From: an uncultured Flavobacteriales bacterium
GTDB lineage: Bacteria; Bacteroidota; Bacteroidia; Flavobacteriales_D; Crocinitomicaceae
Assembly (NCBI GenBank): GCA_903945495.1
Contig: CAJAVU010000028.1
Location: 1-53,745, forward strand
DNA length: 53,745 nucleotides
Direction of reading: 5' to 3'
Each line of letters opens with the position of its first letter. Within the stretch, counting starts at the first letter, position 1. Shown one piece after another: positions 16,215-25,300 of the stretch. The position numbers and the translations under genes are program-made. The notes under the pieces are model-generated. The model did not search any database and was not told the origin of the DNA. It worked only from the letters and a program-made list of their open reading frames with translations.

Positions 16215-17519
16215 TTAATATTGAGTATAGGTGACCACTATTTGAGGTTTCTTTTTATTGATGGTCGATGGACCATTAAAAATGATTCGCTCTGCCGATG
16301 TAATGAAAAAACGTGGAGAAAGAATCAATTCAGTCGTTGAAATTTGCCCTGTAACCAATGCTTGAACGTAATCACGACAATCAACAGTGTAACTTTTAGT
16401 GTAATTGTCATAAAAACCAAATACACCTATCCCAGACAAGATATTGTCAATTCGAACAGAAACAGAAATTTCATCACTAGGTGAATATTTTGAAGCAGTT
16501 TGATATTGAATAGGAAGAATCAATTCTGCTTTGTGAATGACACATTTTTTCGGTAAGTTTTTAAGTCCAGGAATTTTAATGATTGCACGGCTTTTGAATG
16601 CTTGCGCATAAAATTCAGTTTGACCTGAAATTGTATCATTGATCACATTTTGTACTGGTTTTCCAGAGTTGTCGATATCGACATGATTGAAATCAGCACA
16701 TTCCGAATTAATCAAAAAGTCAAACGTCTTTTGCACGCCTGCTTGGGTATAGTAAATGGTCATCTTGGATAATGGATCATTTAAATTGAAATAGAAAACT
16801 GCTCCCTTTCCACTTAATTGTGATCCATTGTTTACCTTAACATATAAACCTTTGAAGTAGCTCGTAAAGTTATCAATTGAACTGTAGTTCGTTCCTCCAG
16901 AAACTGATTCATTTATCAGTTGAGTTGCTAACGAATTGTTTAATCTAATTCTTAATTGCGCGTCAACAGTGTCTTCTCCAATAATCGTTTCACCATCCGG
17001 TGTAGGAGTGAATGTTTCATAACCTGGCACTACAAGGTTTGTACTAGAATGTGCTTTGTCTTGAAACGAATAATAGGTAGAATCCACATGTATTTTTTCA
17101 GTCAATTGATACACTTCCACAGTTTGAGGGCTCAATTCACCATAATAATCAGCATATTCTAAACCTAGCACTAATGAATCTACAGTTATTGCTGAGATAT
17201 CTCCAAAATTAGGGTTCAATCCAGATAAAACAACTTGTGTATAAAAACTAGCATCTACCTTACCGAATTTTGGATCATTGTAAGAACCTAAAACAGCATA
17301 AGCAGGATTATCAGAAATCAGTGAGTCTTCCGCAATGGTAAAAGTCGTTAATTGAAATGTGTCAACTTGCGTTGAATTTAAAAGCGAATTTGGATCGAGA
17401 ACATCGTTTCCAAGGGTAGATTCTTTCTTTTTACAGGCAACAACAACTAAAAGTGTTATTAAAAAAGTAGCGGAAAGTCCAAAAACCTTCCGCCACGAAT
17501 TGGGGTAACTAAAATTCAT
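16215..17519 (-). CDS. DUF4270 family lipoprotein
   Basis: 434 aa. The start at 17519 (MNFSYPNSWRK) gives a clean signal: a hydrophobic helix ends in VVVACKKKE, a lipobox with the lipidated Cys. The reading starting eight codons upstream would overlap the preceding gene. The mature part is a large beta-rich domain typical of DUF4270, with the early motif STLGNDVLDP and the late KPQIVVTYTQY. The function of DUF4270 is not established; it is a Bacteroidota lipoprotein family and probably sits in the outer or inner membrane. Co-transcription with glmS and a GT5 half-protein suggests an envelope or surface-glycan role (inference). Confidence 0.85.
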   Translation of the reverse strand: MNFSYPNSWRKVFGLSATFLITLLVVVACKKKESTLGNDVLDPNSLLNSTQVDTFQLTTFTIAEDSLISDNPAYAVLGSYNDPKFGKVDASFYTQVVLSGLNPNFGDISAITVDSLVLGLEYADYYGELSPQTVEVYQLTEKIHVDSTYYSFQDKAHSSTNLVVPGYETFTPTPDGETIIGEDTVDAQLRIRLNNSLATQLINESVSGGTNYSSIDNFTSYFKGLYVKVNNGSQLSGKGAVFYFNLNDPLSKMTIYYTQAGVQKTFDFLINSECADFNHVDIDNSGKPVQNVINDTISGQTEFYAQAFKSRAIIKIPGLKNLPKKCVIHKAELILPIQYQTASKYSPSDEISVSVRIDNILSGIGVFGFYDNYTKSYTVDCRDYVQALVTGQISTTELILSPRFFITSAERIIFNGPSTINKKKPQIVVTYTQY

Positions 17520-17520
17520 T

Positions 17521-18342
17521 TTATATGAGTACGGTTTCTTCAATTACTTTGTTAAAAAATTCAGACATCACCTTTGTTTGATTTTCTTCAGGAACATAAT
17601 CCTGTTTCAAACATGTTGCTTCGTCAAATATTGTTCTAAGTTCGGGAGTCAAATCTTCACTAGCAACGTTAATTCCATCCGCATATTTTGTCATAACGCG
17701 AATAATATTTTCGTAGCTCGTATCTTTCAATTGGTCAACAATCTCCTCATCGAACCCGTCAAATTTAAGTTTATCAGCAAAACGCTCATCCCAATTTTTG
17801 TTAAACCCATCATTGTATAAACTCAATACAACTTTAGTGTCCGCAAAATGAGGATCTTTTGAATATAATTTTTTAATGTAAAGTGCCATTAAGACAGTCA
17901 TCCAACCGTGACAATGAATTACATCTGGCTGCCAACCTAGTTTTTTTACTGTTTCAAGAACTCCACGACAAAAGAACATTGAACGTTCGTCGTTGTCTTC
18001 GTAAAATTCTCCTTTATCGTCAACAACACAGTTTTTACGTTTAAAATACTCATCGTTATCGATGAAGTAAACCTGCATTCTTGCAGCTGAAATAGATGCA
18101 ACTTTGATGATTAATGGGTGATCAGTGTCGTCAATGATTAAGTTCATTCCTGATAAACGAATCACTTCATGTAGCTGATGGCGACGTTCATTGATGCTCC
18201 CGAAACGTGGAGTGAAAACGCGGATTTCTTTTCCTGCTTCTTGAATACCTTGAGGTAGCCTTCTAGCAATATTTGAAACTTCTGATTTTGGTAAAAAAGG
18301 TGCAATCTCCTGAGATACAAAAAGTACTTTCTTTTTCTGCAT
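17521..18342 (-). CDS. Glycogen synthase-like GT5 N-terminal domain protein
   Basis: 273 aa matching only the N-terminal half of glycogen/starch synthase (GT5): KKVLFVSQEIAPFL at the start, RRLPQGIQEAGKEIRVFTPRFGSI, and PDVIHCHGWMTVLMALYIKKL, where glycogen synthases contact ADP-glucose and acceptor. The KxGG motif is altered (PKSEVSNIARRLP), and the whole C-terminal GT-B domain is absent. It is therefore unlikely to be a working glycogen synthase alone. Related half-length proteins beside panC are common in Bacteroidota. It starts the operon with DUF4270 and glmS (1-nt and 2-nt gaps) and diverges from panC. Confidence 0.8.
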   Translation of the reverse strand: MQKKKVLFVSQEIAPFLPKSEVSNIARRLPQGIQEAGKEIRVFTPRFGSINERRHQLHEVIRLSGMNLIIDDTDHPLIIKVASISAARMQVYFIDNDEYFKRKNCVVDDKGEFYEDNDERSMFFCRGVLETVKKLGWQPDVIHCHGWMTVLMALYIKKLYSKDPHFADTKVVLSLYNDGFNKNWDERFADKLKFDGFDEEIVDQLKDTSYENIIRVMTKYADGINVASEDLTPELRTIFDEATCLKQDYVPEENQTKVMSEFFNKVIEETVLI

Positions 18343-18367
18343 GAATTTTAGATTCGTAAAAACAGTA

Positions 18368-18375
18368 CAAAAATA
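18368..18375 (-). promoter_or_regulatory. -7 box of the GT5/DUF4270/glmS operon
   Basis: Minus-strand TATTTTTG matches the Bacteroidota TAnnTTTG element about 25 nt before the ATG at 18342. A -33 TTG is not evident at the usual distance. It is part of a short divergent intergenic region shared with panC. Confidence 0.5.
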
Positions 18376-18408
18376 TAGAAAAAAAAGCGGAACTTCAACA
18401 AAAAGGAA

Positions 18409-18416
18409 TAGTTTTG
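18409..18416 (+). promoter_or_regulatory. -7 box of panC
   Basis: TAGTTTTG fits TAnnTTTG. The in-frame TTG at 18414, which could be taken as a start, is inside this box; transcription would begin downstream of it, so the ATG at 18447 is the start. Confidence 0.55.
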
Positions 18417-18446
18417 TCGATTCGTCTTTCCAATATTGATGCGCGA

Positions 18447-19286
18447 ATGAATGTATTTACGACACGAAAATCGTTGAACGAGGCACTTGCCTCTTTAAAA
18501 GAAGCTAAAAAAAGCGTTGGATTTGTTCCAACCATGGGTGCTTTGCATGAAGGTCACTTGGCTTTGGTTAAAAGGGCTTTAAGTGAGTCTGATACTGTGG
18601 TTGTGAGCATTTTTGTGAATCCAACTCAGTTCAATAATATGCAGGATTTGGATAAATATCCACGCATGTTGCAAGCTGATGTAGACTTGTTAAATTCAAT
18701 TGGAGAGGTAATCGTTTTTGCACCGACAGTGGAGGAAGTTTATCCTGAAAATGACACGTATACACCGTTGGATTTGGAAGGTATTGACAATGTTATGGAA
18801 GGTGAGTTTCGACCAGGACATTTTCAAGGTGTTGTGCATGTTGTTCGAAATCTATTTCAAATCGTTCAACCAAATCAAGCTTATTTCGGTTTAAAGGATT
18901 TTCAGCAAGTGGCAGTTATTCGTTTATTGACGAAAAAATACAATTTTCCAATACAAATAATCGCGTGTCCTACTTTGAGAGAAACAAACGGTTTGGCTAT
19001 GAGTAGTCGTAATTTACGTTTAACAGAAAAAGAACGTGAAGATGCTTTAATCATTATTCAAACTTTGAAGTATATTCAATCGTTGAAAGCAACAAAAACA
19101 CCGAAAGAGGCAAAAGAATTAGCGATGGAATATTTCTCAAATGGTAAATTACGTTTAGAATATTTGGAAATTGTGAATGGAGCAAATTTGAAATCGCTTG
19201 ATAATGAATGGGATGAGTACTCTGTTGTATGTCTCGCTGCTTTTTGCGGTGCCGTTCGTTTAATCGACAATTTGGAATTAGTGTAA
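18447..19286 (+). CDS. panC: Pantothenate synthetase
   Basis: 279 aa, the usual PanC length, from the ATG at 18447. It joins pantoate and beta-alanine with ATP to give pantothenate, the precursor of CoA. The HIGH-like motif HEGH lies in VPTMGALHEGHLALV, followed by VVSIFVNPTQFN, EGEFRPGHFQGVVHVV, FGLKDFQQVAVIR and the AMSSRNLRL loop, all diagnostic. The next gene is panD, which makes beta-alanine, but panD has its own promoter box. The gene diverges from the GT5 operon. Confidence 0.97.
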   Translation: MNVFTTRKSLNEALASLKEAKKSVGFVPTMGALHEGHLALVKRALSESDTVVVSIFVNPTQFNNMQDLDKYPRMLQADVDLLNSIGEVIVFAPTVEEVYPENDTYTPLDLEGIDNVMEGEFRPGHFQGVVHVVRNLFQIVQPNQAYFGLKDFQQVAVIRLLTKKYNFPIQIIACPTLRETNGLAMSSRNLRLTEKEREDALIIIQTLKYIQSLKATKTPKEAKELAMEYFSNGKLRLEYLEIVNGANLKSLDNEWDEYSVVCLAAFCGAVRLIDNLELV

Positions 19287-19327
19287 ACCCCGATATTTTT
19301 CTCATTATAAGCGTTTGTAAATCATTC

Positions 19328-19354
19328 TTGACTCAAAAAAATGCTTTACATTTG
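19328..19354 (+). promoter_or_regulatory. Promoter of panD
   Basis: TTG at 19328-19330, a 16-nt spacer and TACATTTG at 19347-19354 form a clear Bacteroidota promoter. The ATG of panD follows at 19374, so panD can be expressed separately from panC. Confidence 0.75.
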
Positions 19355-19373
19355 TGCCCGAATTTAGAATAGG

Positions 19374-19724
19374 ATGTTGATAGAAGTAGTAAAATCAAAA
19401 ATTCATCGTGTTAGAGTTACACAAGCAGATCTGAATTATATCGGTAGTATTACCATTGATGAAGATTTAATGGATGCTTCAAATTTAATAGAAGGTGAAA
19501 AAGTTCAAATCGTAAACATCAACAATGGTGAACGTTTTGAAACATACGTTATTAAAGGCGATCGCAAATCTGGAACGATTTGTTTGAATGGTCCTGCTGC
19601 GCGCCGTGTTGCGATGAATGATATCATCATTATTATTGGTTACGGCTATATGGATTTTGAAGAAGCGAAATCGTTCAAGCCATCTTTAGTCTTTCCGAAT
19701 GAAGAAACAAATCTAATCGACTAG
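19374..19724 (+). CDS. panD: Aspartate 1-decarboxylase proenzyme
   Basis: 116 aa. PanD decarboxylates aspartate to beta-alanine for pantothenate synthesis. The self-cleavage site is Gly24-Ser25 in [15 protein letters not shown]; cleavage makes a new N-terminal pyruvoyl group from Ser25. [11 protein letters not shown] and LNGPAARR match the family core. The length is typical. It sits 87 nt after panC, and its TAG overlaps by 1 nt the GTG start of the following membrane protein gene. Confidence 0.96.
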   Translation: MLIEVVKSKIHRVRVTQADLNYIGSITIDEDLMDASNLIEGEKVQIVNINNGERFETYVIKGDRKSGTICLNGPAARRVAMNDIIIIIGYGYMDFEEAKSFKPSLVFPNEETNLID

Positions 19725-20779
19725 TGACTAAAAAAACGCTCCTCACGATAGTAAAAACAGTTCTTCCACTATTGTTAGGTGTGTATCTTATTTGGGTCTT
19801 TTTTGCAAACATGGCAGAGGATCCGAAAAAACTTTCTGCATTTTATAAAGCAATTTCTGAAGCCAATTATTGGTGGATTCTACTATCTGTAATTTTGGGA
19901 GTTCTAGCTTATTTGTCACGTGCTTATCGGTGGAAATATGTTCTTGAACCGTTAGGGTACAAAACAAACTTTTGGCATCGTTATCACGCCGTAATGATTG
20001 GGTATTTGATCAATCTTACAATTCCACGGGCTGGAGAAGCTTCTCGTTCTGCGATGTTGTATCGTTCAGATGGTGTACCTTTTTCTACTTCATTTGGAAC
20101 TATCATCGCTGAACGTGCAATTGACTTGATAATGTTGGGTTCAATTGCCTTTTTTACCGCAGTTTTGGGTTACGATGATTTCTTTGAAATTAAAACCCTA
20201 ATCATCGAAAAATTTGGCGGATCGTCAAATGCTACAAATAATGGTTTTCCATGGAAATACGTGATTTATGGAGTGATTGCCATGGTATTTTTAGGAATTG
20301 CTTATTTGTTCATGTTTAATCTAAATTTCCGCAAGAAATTACTCGGTTTTGTAAAAGATGTGTTGGCTGGATTGTTTTCTATTTTCAAGTCCAAACAGCC
20401 GTTAGGTTATATCTTCCACACGTTAATTATTTGGGGTTGTTACATTGTTATGTTTGCACTTCCATTTCAAGCCTTGGAAGAAACTTCATCCATTCCATTT
20501 CAAGGAATTTTATTAGGTTTTATCGCGGGCTCGTTGGGAATCACCTTCACGAATGGTGGAATTGGAATGTATCCACTTCTGGTAGGAATGGTTGTAGCGT
20601 TTTATATTTCGAAAACGAGTGATGTTGATGGAGCCGGTGTTGGAAATGCGCTAGGAATGCTAGTTTGGATAACGCAAACATTTTTAATGATTGTACTTGG
20701 ATTACTTTCATTAGTTTTATTACCGAAGAACTATACGCAAGAAAAAGAAAATGAGCAGATTAGCGAGCCTGGAAAGTAA
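19724..20779 (+). CDS. Flippase-like (YbhN/UPF0104) membrane protein
   Basis: 351-aa polytopic protein with about eight to nine hydrophobic helices, of the lysylphosphatidylglycerol synthase transmembrane/flippase-like family. Family features include [56 protein letters not shown] and the late [14 protein letters not shown]. The aminoacyltransferase domain of MprF is absent, so lipid or glycan-precursor transport is more likely than amino-acid addition (inference). The GTG start overlaps the panD stop by one base, and the 3' end overlaps rfaE2 by 29 bp, so the three genes are probably one transcript. Confidence 0.82.
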   Translation: MTKKTLLTIVKTVLPLLLGVYLIWVFFANMAEDPKKLSAFYKAISEANYWWILLSVILGVLAYLSRAYRWKYVLEPLGYKTNFWHRYHAVMIGYLINLTIPRAGEASRSAMLYRSDGVPFSTSFGTIIAERAIDLIMLGSIAFFTAVLGYDDFFEIKTLIIEKFGGSSNATNNGFPWKYVIYGVIAMVFLGIAYLFMFNLNFRKKLLGFVKDVLAGLFSIFKSKQPLGYIFHTLIIWGCYIVMFALPFQALEETSSIPFQGILLGFIAGSLGITFTNGGIGMYPLLVGMVVAFYISKTSDVDGAGVGNALGMLVWITQTFLMIVLGLLSLVLLPKNYTQEKENEQISEPGK

Positions 20780-21266
20780 AATTGTTTCTTTAGAAGATGC
20801 AAAACGTCGTGTAAACATGTGGCATTTGAAAAATGACAAGGTGGTTTTCACGAATGGTTGTTTTGATATCTTGCATAAAGGTCACGTAACCTATTTGGCT
20901 AAATCCGCTGAATTAGGAGATCGATTAATTGTCGCTATTAACACAGATGCTTCAGTTCGCGAACAAGGAAAGGGGGAAAATCGACCAATCAATCCTGAAG
21001 ATGCCAGAGCAACAGTATTAGCGGCGCTCGGTTTTGTGGATATGGTTGTGTTCTTCAGTGAAAATACGCCTTTAAATTTAATTGAGTTTCTTCAGCCAGA
21101 TGTATTGGTTAAAGGAGCAGATTATGATCCAAATGAAACTGATCCAAGTTCCAAAAAATACATCGTCGGCTCAGATATTATCAAAAAAAATGGGGGAGAA
21201 GTGATTGCAATCCAACTTGTAGATGGATATTCAACCACTTCTATTATTGAGAAATCAAAAGCTTAA
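20751..21266 (+). CDS. rfaE2: D-glycero-beta-D-manno-heptose 1-P adenylyltransferase
   Basis: 171-aa nucleotidyltransferase that converts heptose 1-phosphate to ADP-heptose for LPS inner core. The motif [12 protein letters not shown] contains the HxGH signature (His42-His45); [19 protein letters not shown] and LVKGADYDP are RfaE2-specific. It corresponds to the C-terminal domain of E. coli HldE; the kinase domain is not in this window. It overlaps the flippase gene by 29 bp. Its TAA overlaps the stop of the convergent porP/sprF gene by 4 bp, with no terminator between, so the two transcripts probably overlap. Confidence 0.93.
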   Translation: MSRLASLESKIVSLEDAKRRVNMWHLKNDKVVFTNGCFDILHKGHVTYLAKSAELGDRLIVAINTDASVREQGKGENRPINPEDARATVLAALGFVDMVVFFSENTPLNLIEFLQPDVLVKGADYDPNETDPSSKKYIVGSDIIKKNGGEVIAIQLVDGYSTTSIIEKSKA

Positions 21267-22303
21267 TAACGCGATCTAAATCCACCACCATCGCCCATAT
21301 TGAAACGAAGGAAAATTTCAAATCCTCCTTTAGCATTGGAAACCGTGTTTAAACTTGAAACATTAAAGTCGTAAGCAAATCCAGCTGAATATTGATCCCA
21401 TTCCATCATGAATCGCGCAACCATTGCATCTTTGAAACGGTTGAAAATTCCTAAATACAGAGAGAACGGACGATTAAATCCTGTGTACATTGAACCTTCA
21501 TTGATGAGGTATTTGTAGTTAAATCCGTACATGATTTCCATGGAAGACTTTTGACGCTGAAAATAAATTGCGGGCATAAATGAACCACGTGTGTTACCAA
21601 TTCCTATTGTTGAGTTAGCAAACGCTGAATAGCGAACATAAAGACGTTCATCCGATTTGTTAATGAACGAATAACCTGGTCGATTCAAATGATACATAGA
21701 AAAGCCAAATTGGAATTCTCTATTGTTGTTTTGTGTCATGTAACCTTGGTCTTTCTTATATGTGTATACGATTCCTGCACCTGCATCCATATAGTTAAAA
21801 GAGGCAGAGTTAAATGTTTCTCCTGATGAAATCGCAGCATTGTAACTCGTACCGTCATATTGACTTCCCCAACGACCTGAATTCGGATCGATTGAGCGTT
21901 GACCAAAGCCAGTATAGATTCCTAGCCCTAAAGTGCTTGTTCTGTCTAAAATCAAATGGTATGCGAGGTTTATATTTACATTGGTTGTAGTTACCTTTAA
22001 TTCACCCGATTGGTCATTGAAAAAATTTAGACCTCCTGCAATGATTCCTTTTTTATTGCGCTTGTTTTCGTTAAATCGAGCGTCAAAAGAAGCAGCAATG
22101 GTTTTGTAAGGTATCGCAATACTGTTCCATTGACTTCTATAATTCACTACTCCTTGCATGGGCGAATTCGCGCCAGCTAAACCTGGATTTAAGGTTAATG
22201 GAGAGAATTCCATGTGCGAAAAGTGAACATCTTGTGCATGAATGCTCGTTTGAAAATAACACAAAGCACTTGTAAGCAAAATAGCGTATAGATTTGTTTT
22301 CAT
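21263..22303 (-). CDS. PorP/SprF family type IX secretion membrane protein
   Basis: 346 aa with a signal peptide (first 23 residues, ending IHAQ) and a beta-barrel body. The N-terminal [22 protein letters not shown] is the hallmark of the PorP/SprF family, and the strand pattern continues to a C-terminal [12 protein letters not shown]. SprF in Flavobacterium johnsoniae is needed for surface delivery of SprB, and related proteins pair with type B cargo. It follows the SprB-repeat protein gene with an 18-nt gap, so it is the natural partner of that cargo. Confidence 0.92.
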   Translation of the reverse strand: MKTNLYAILLTSALCYFQTSIHAQDVHFSHMEFSPLTLNPGLAGANSPMQGVVNYRSQWNSIAIPYKTIAASFDARFNENKRNKKGIIAGGLNFFNDQSGELKVTTTNVNINLAYHLILDRTSTLGLGIYTGFGQRSIDPNSGRWGSQYDGTSYNAAISSGETFNSASFNYMDAGAGIVYTYKKDQGYMTQNNNREFQFGFSMYHLNRPGYSFINKSDERLYVRYSAFANSTIGIGNTRGSFMPAIYFQRQKSSMEIMYGFNYKYLINEGSMYTGFNRPFSLYLGIFNRFKDAMVARFMMEWDQYSAGFAYDFNVSSLNTVSNAKGGFEIFLRFNMGDGGGFRSRY

Positions 22304-22321
22304 CGTTTTTCGTATTATTGA

Positions 22322-25300
22322 TTAACGTACTAAAGTGAGATTTCCAGATTCAATTACTGTTGAACCATCAAACAGTGTTACGACTAATTTGTAGGCAAAT
22401 ACACCCGGATTCAATGGTTTGTCTTTGTAATTACCATCCCAGCAGATTTGTGGATCAGTTGTTTCAAAAACTTTTTCTCCCCAACGATTATAAATGGCAT
22501 AACTCAGTTCAGAAATACAGTTTCCATAAATGCACAAGGTGTTATTAGCTGATGGACCTGTGCCATTTGGAGAGAATACTGTTGGTACAAAAATATCTCC
22601 ACAAATTTGAGTCACATAAATCGTGATTGTATCAGCACCGAAACAACCAGAATCATCCGTTGCATTCACAATGTAGGTTGTTGTGCTCGATGGTGTTGCG
22701 ATTGGATCCGGACATGTTGTACAGCTTAATCCTGTTGCTGGAGTCCATGTATAACTTGTTCCGCCAGTTACATCCAATTGAACATTTTCTCCTTGAAGGA
22801 TACTTGCTGAACTAGGTGTAATTTGAACAGCTAAACTTCCAACTGTTGCTATAGTATAATTTTCAGGGAGAGTACAGCCATTTTGGTCTGTTACGGTAAC
22901 ACCATAATTACCATTTGCTAAAGCATTTATGGATGAACTTGTTTCTCCATTTGGTGTCCAAGCATAGGTATATGAACCTGTTCCACCTGTAACAGCCAAG
23001 GTTATTGCTCCATCGTTGTTGCCACAACTAGCATCCGTGATTGTTTCAGTAATAACAAATTGTGTTGCTTGACCAATAATTACACTTAAAGCTCCAATAC
23101 AACCTGTATTATCTGTTACGGCAACAGAATATGTTCCTGCGCTTAAGTTTGATGCTGTGGCTCCAGTGCCTCCAGTTGGTGTCCAAGCGTATGTGTATGG
23201 AGCAGTTCCTCCAGTTTGTGTTACTGTGGCTGAACCATCATTTCCTCCGAAACATGTTGCATCTGAAGACGATTGTAACGTTACCGTTGGTCCACCAATC
23301 GAAGGTATGGAAATAGATATTGTTTCAGAACAGTTTGAGTTATCTTCTACTGTTACGGTGTATACTCCGCTTGTTAATGAACTTGCAGCAGCACCCGTTC
23401 CACCAGATGGCGACCAAGAATAAGAATATCCACCAGTTCCACCTGATGCATTTACAGTTGCACTTCCGTTTGATGCGCCACATGCTGAACCAATTATGTT
23501 ACTGCTAGACAAGGAAATAGCTGTTGGTTCTGTGATTGTAACAGTCGTTGAATTTGAACAACCACCAGCATCTTGTGCAGTTATAGTATATGTTCCAGCA
23601 GACAAAGCATTTTGTGCAGTTCCTGTTAATCCACCTGGAGCCCAAGAATACGTTAATGATCCTGAACCACCGCTTCCTGAAACTACTGCTGCACCATCGT
23701 TGGCACCATTACATGAAATATTTTGGGATGAAACCAATGAGATGGCAGGTCCACCGTTTGCATTTACAGTTGCAGAAGCTGTTGTTTGACAGCCATTTGC
23801 ATCGGTAACGGTTACGGTATATGTTCCTGCGCTTAAGTTTGATGCTGTTGCTCCAGTTCCACCTGAAGGCGCCCAAGAATATAAATAACCAGTTGTTCCT
23901 CCTGAAGGAGAAGCAGTTGCTGTTCCTGTCGAAGCACCACAGTTTGTATTTGTAGCAGAAGCTGTTGCACTTAGCGCACTTGATGGTTGCGTAATTGTAA
24001 CCGTTGTTGAACCAGGACATGAATTGGCATCTGTTACAGAAACAGTATACGTTCCAGCAGCTAAATTCGTTTGTGTTGGGCCAGACAAAGCACCTGGGTT
24101 CCAAGTGTAGGTATAAGGTGCTAATCCACCTGTTGCAGAAACGGTTGCTGAACCCGTTGAATTTCCGAAACAAGCAACATTTGTTTGAGCACTTGTCGAT
24201 AGTGTTATTGTTGGACAAGGATTCGTTACACATGCTGGAACAGTTGCAGGATTAAAGGTGTAAATTGTTCCTGAACCATCCGTGATTTGAATTTGCGTTG
24301 TCACTGGCGGTGTAACGGTAGTATTGGTTGCAAATGTTGACCAATAAGCAGGTGTGTTACAACTTGTAACTGGAAGAGCGCCATTTAAACATGTTCCAAA
24401 AAACCAAGTATATCCGCAAGAAGTACATTGAGTTTGATTGGTAATTGGTGAATTAGCTGCTGGTATGTATTGCGCCCACGTATATGGCCCAACACCTCCT
24501 GAAACTGTAAGATTTCCATTTGTTTCTTCACAAACAGAAAGAGAAGTACATGAACTAACAACAATCGTAATTGATTCAAAACCACATGGTAATGTATACG
24601 TAATTGTATGTGTTCCAGGTCCAGCAACAGATGGTGAAAATAAACCTGTTGTCGTATTTACGCCGGGACCACTGAATGTTCCTCCTGCAGTTGCAACTGT
24701 AAGTGTAAATGGTGCATCAGTCGCGCACAGGGATTGTGGTTGACAAATTGTTGCATCACAACATGTAATTGTAATTGGAGCACAAGCACTTGCTGCAAAT
24801 GATTGAACACCTCCTGAACGAGTAGCGGTATTGCTACTTCCCGTTCCTCCACATGCAACGACTTCACCTGCAGAATTTACTCTAACATCATATACTATGA
24901 AGGTAGTTGGGTAAAATGCTTGCTGAACAAGGTTCGAATTAAATTTGTATACTCCCGTTTTAGATCCAACATAAATATTTCCACAGTTGTCAATATCGAT
25001 ACCGGCATTTTCAGTAACGTTGTCACTTAAGAATGGAGTCGACATTACGCCTCCTGGGATTGTAACACTTGCAATAATTGCAAAAGTTGAAAGTGAACGT
25101 TTCTGAAGCTGATTTCCTTTGTGAGTATACAAAAAGTTTGCATCGGCACGTAGAACTTTAATACCAGTATTGTTAACACGGAAATTTTCACTTTTATATC
25201 CCCAATTAACCCCGTGATCTGCTAAAGTAAGAGCAGCATTCGAACCGCAAAGATTTAAATCATCGTTTATATAACCAATTGTATCCAAGGTAACGAAGTA

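Noticed and set aside
18414-18446. TTG at 18414 as panC start, adding 11 residues
   Set aside because: The TTG lies inside a TAnnTTTG promoter box, and the ATG at 18447 gives the normal family length.
23131-23808. Plus-strand open frames of up to 97 codons opposite the SprB repeats
   Set aside because: They mirror the repetitive minus-strand gene and show the repeat periodicity; they have no protein-family features.
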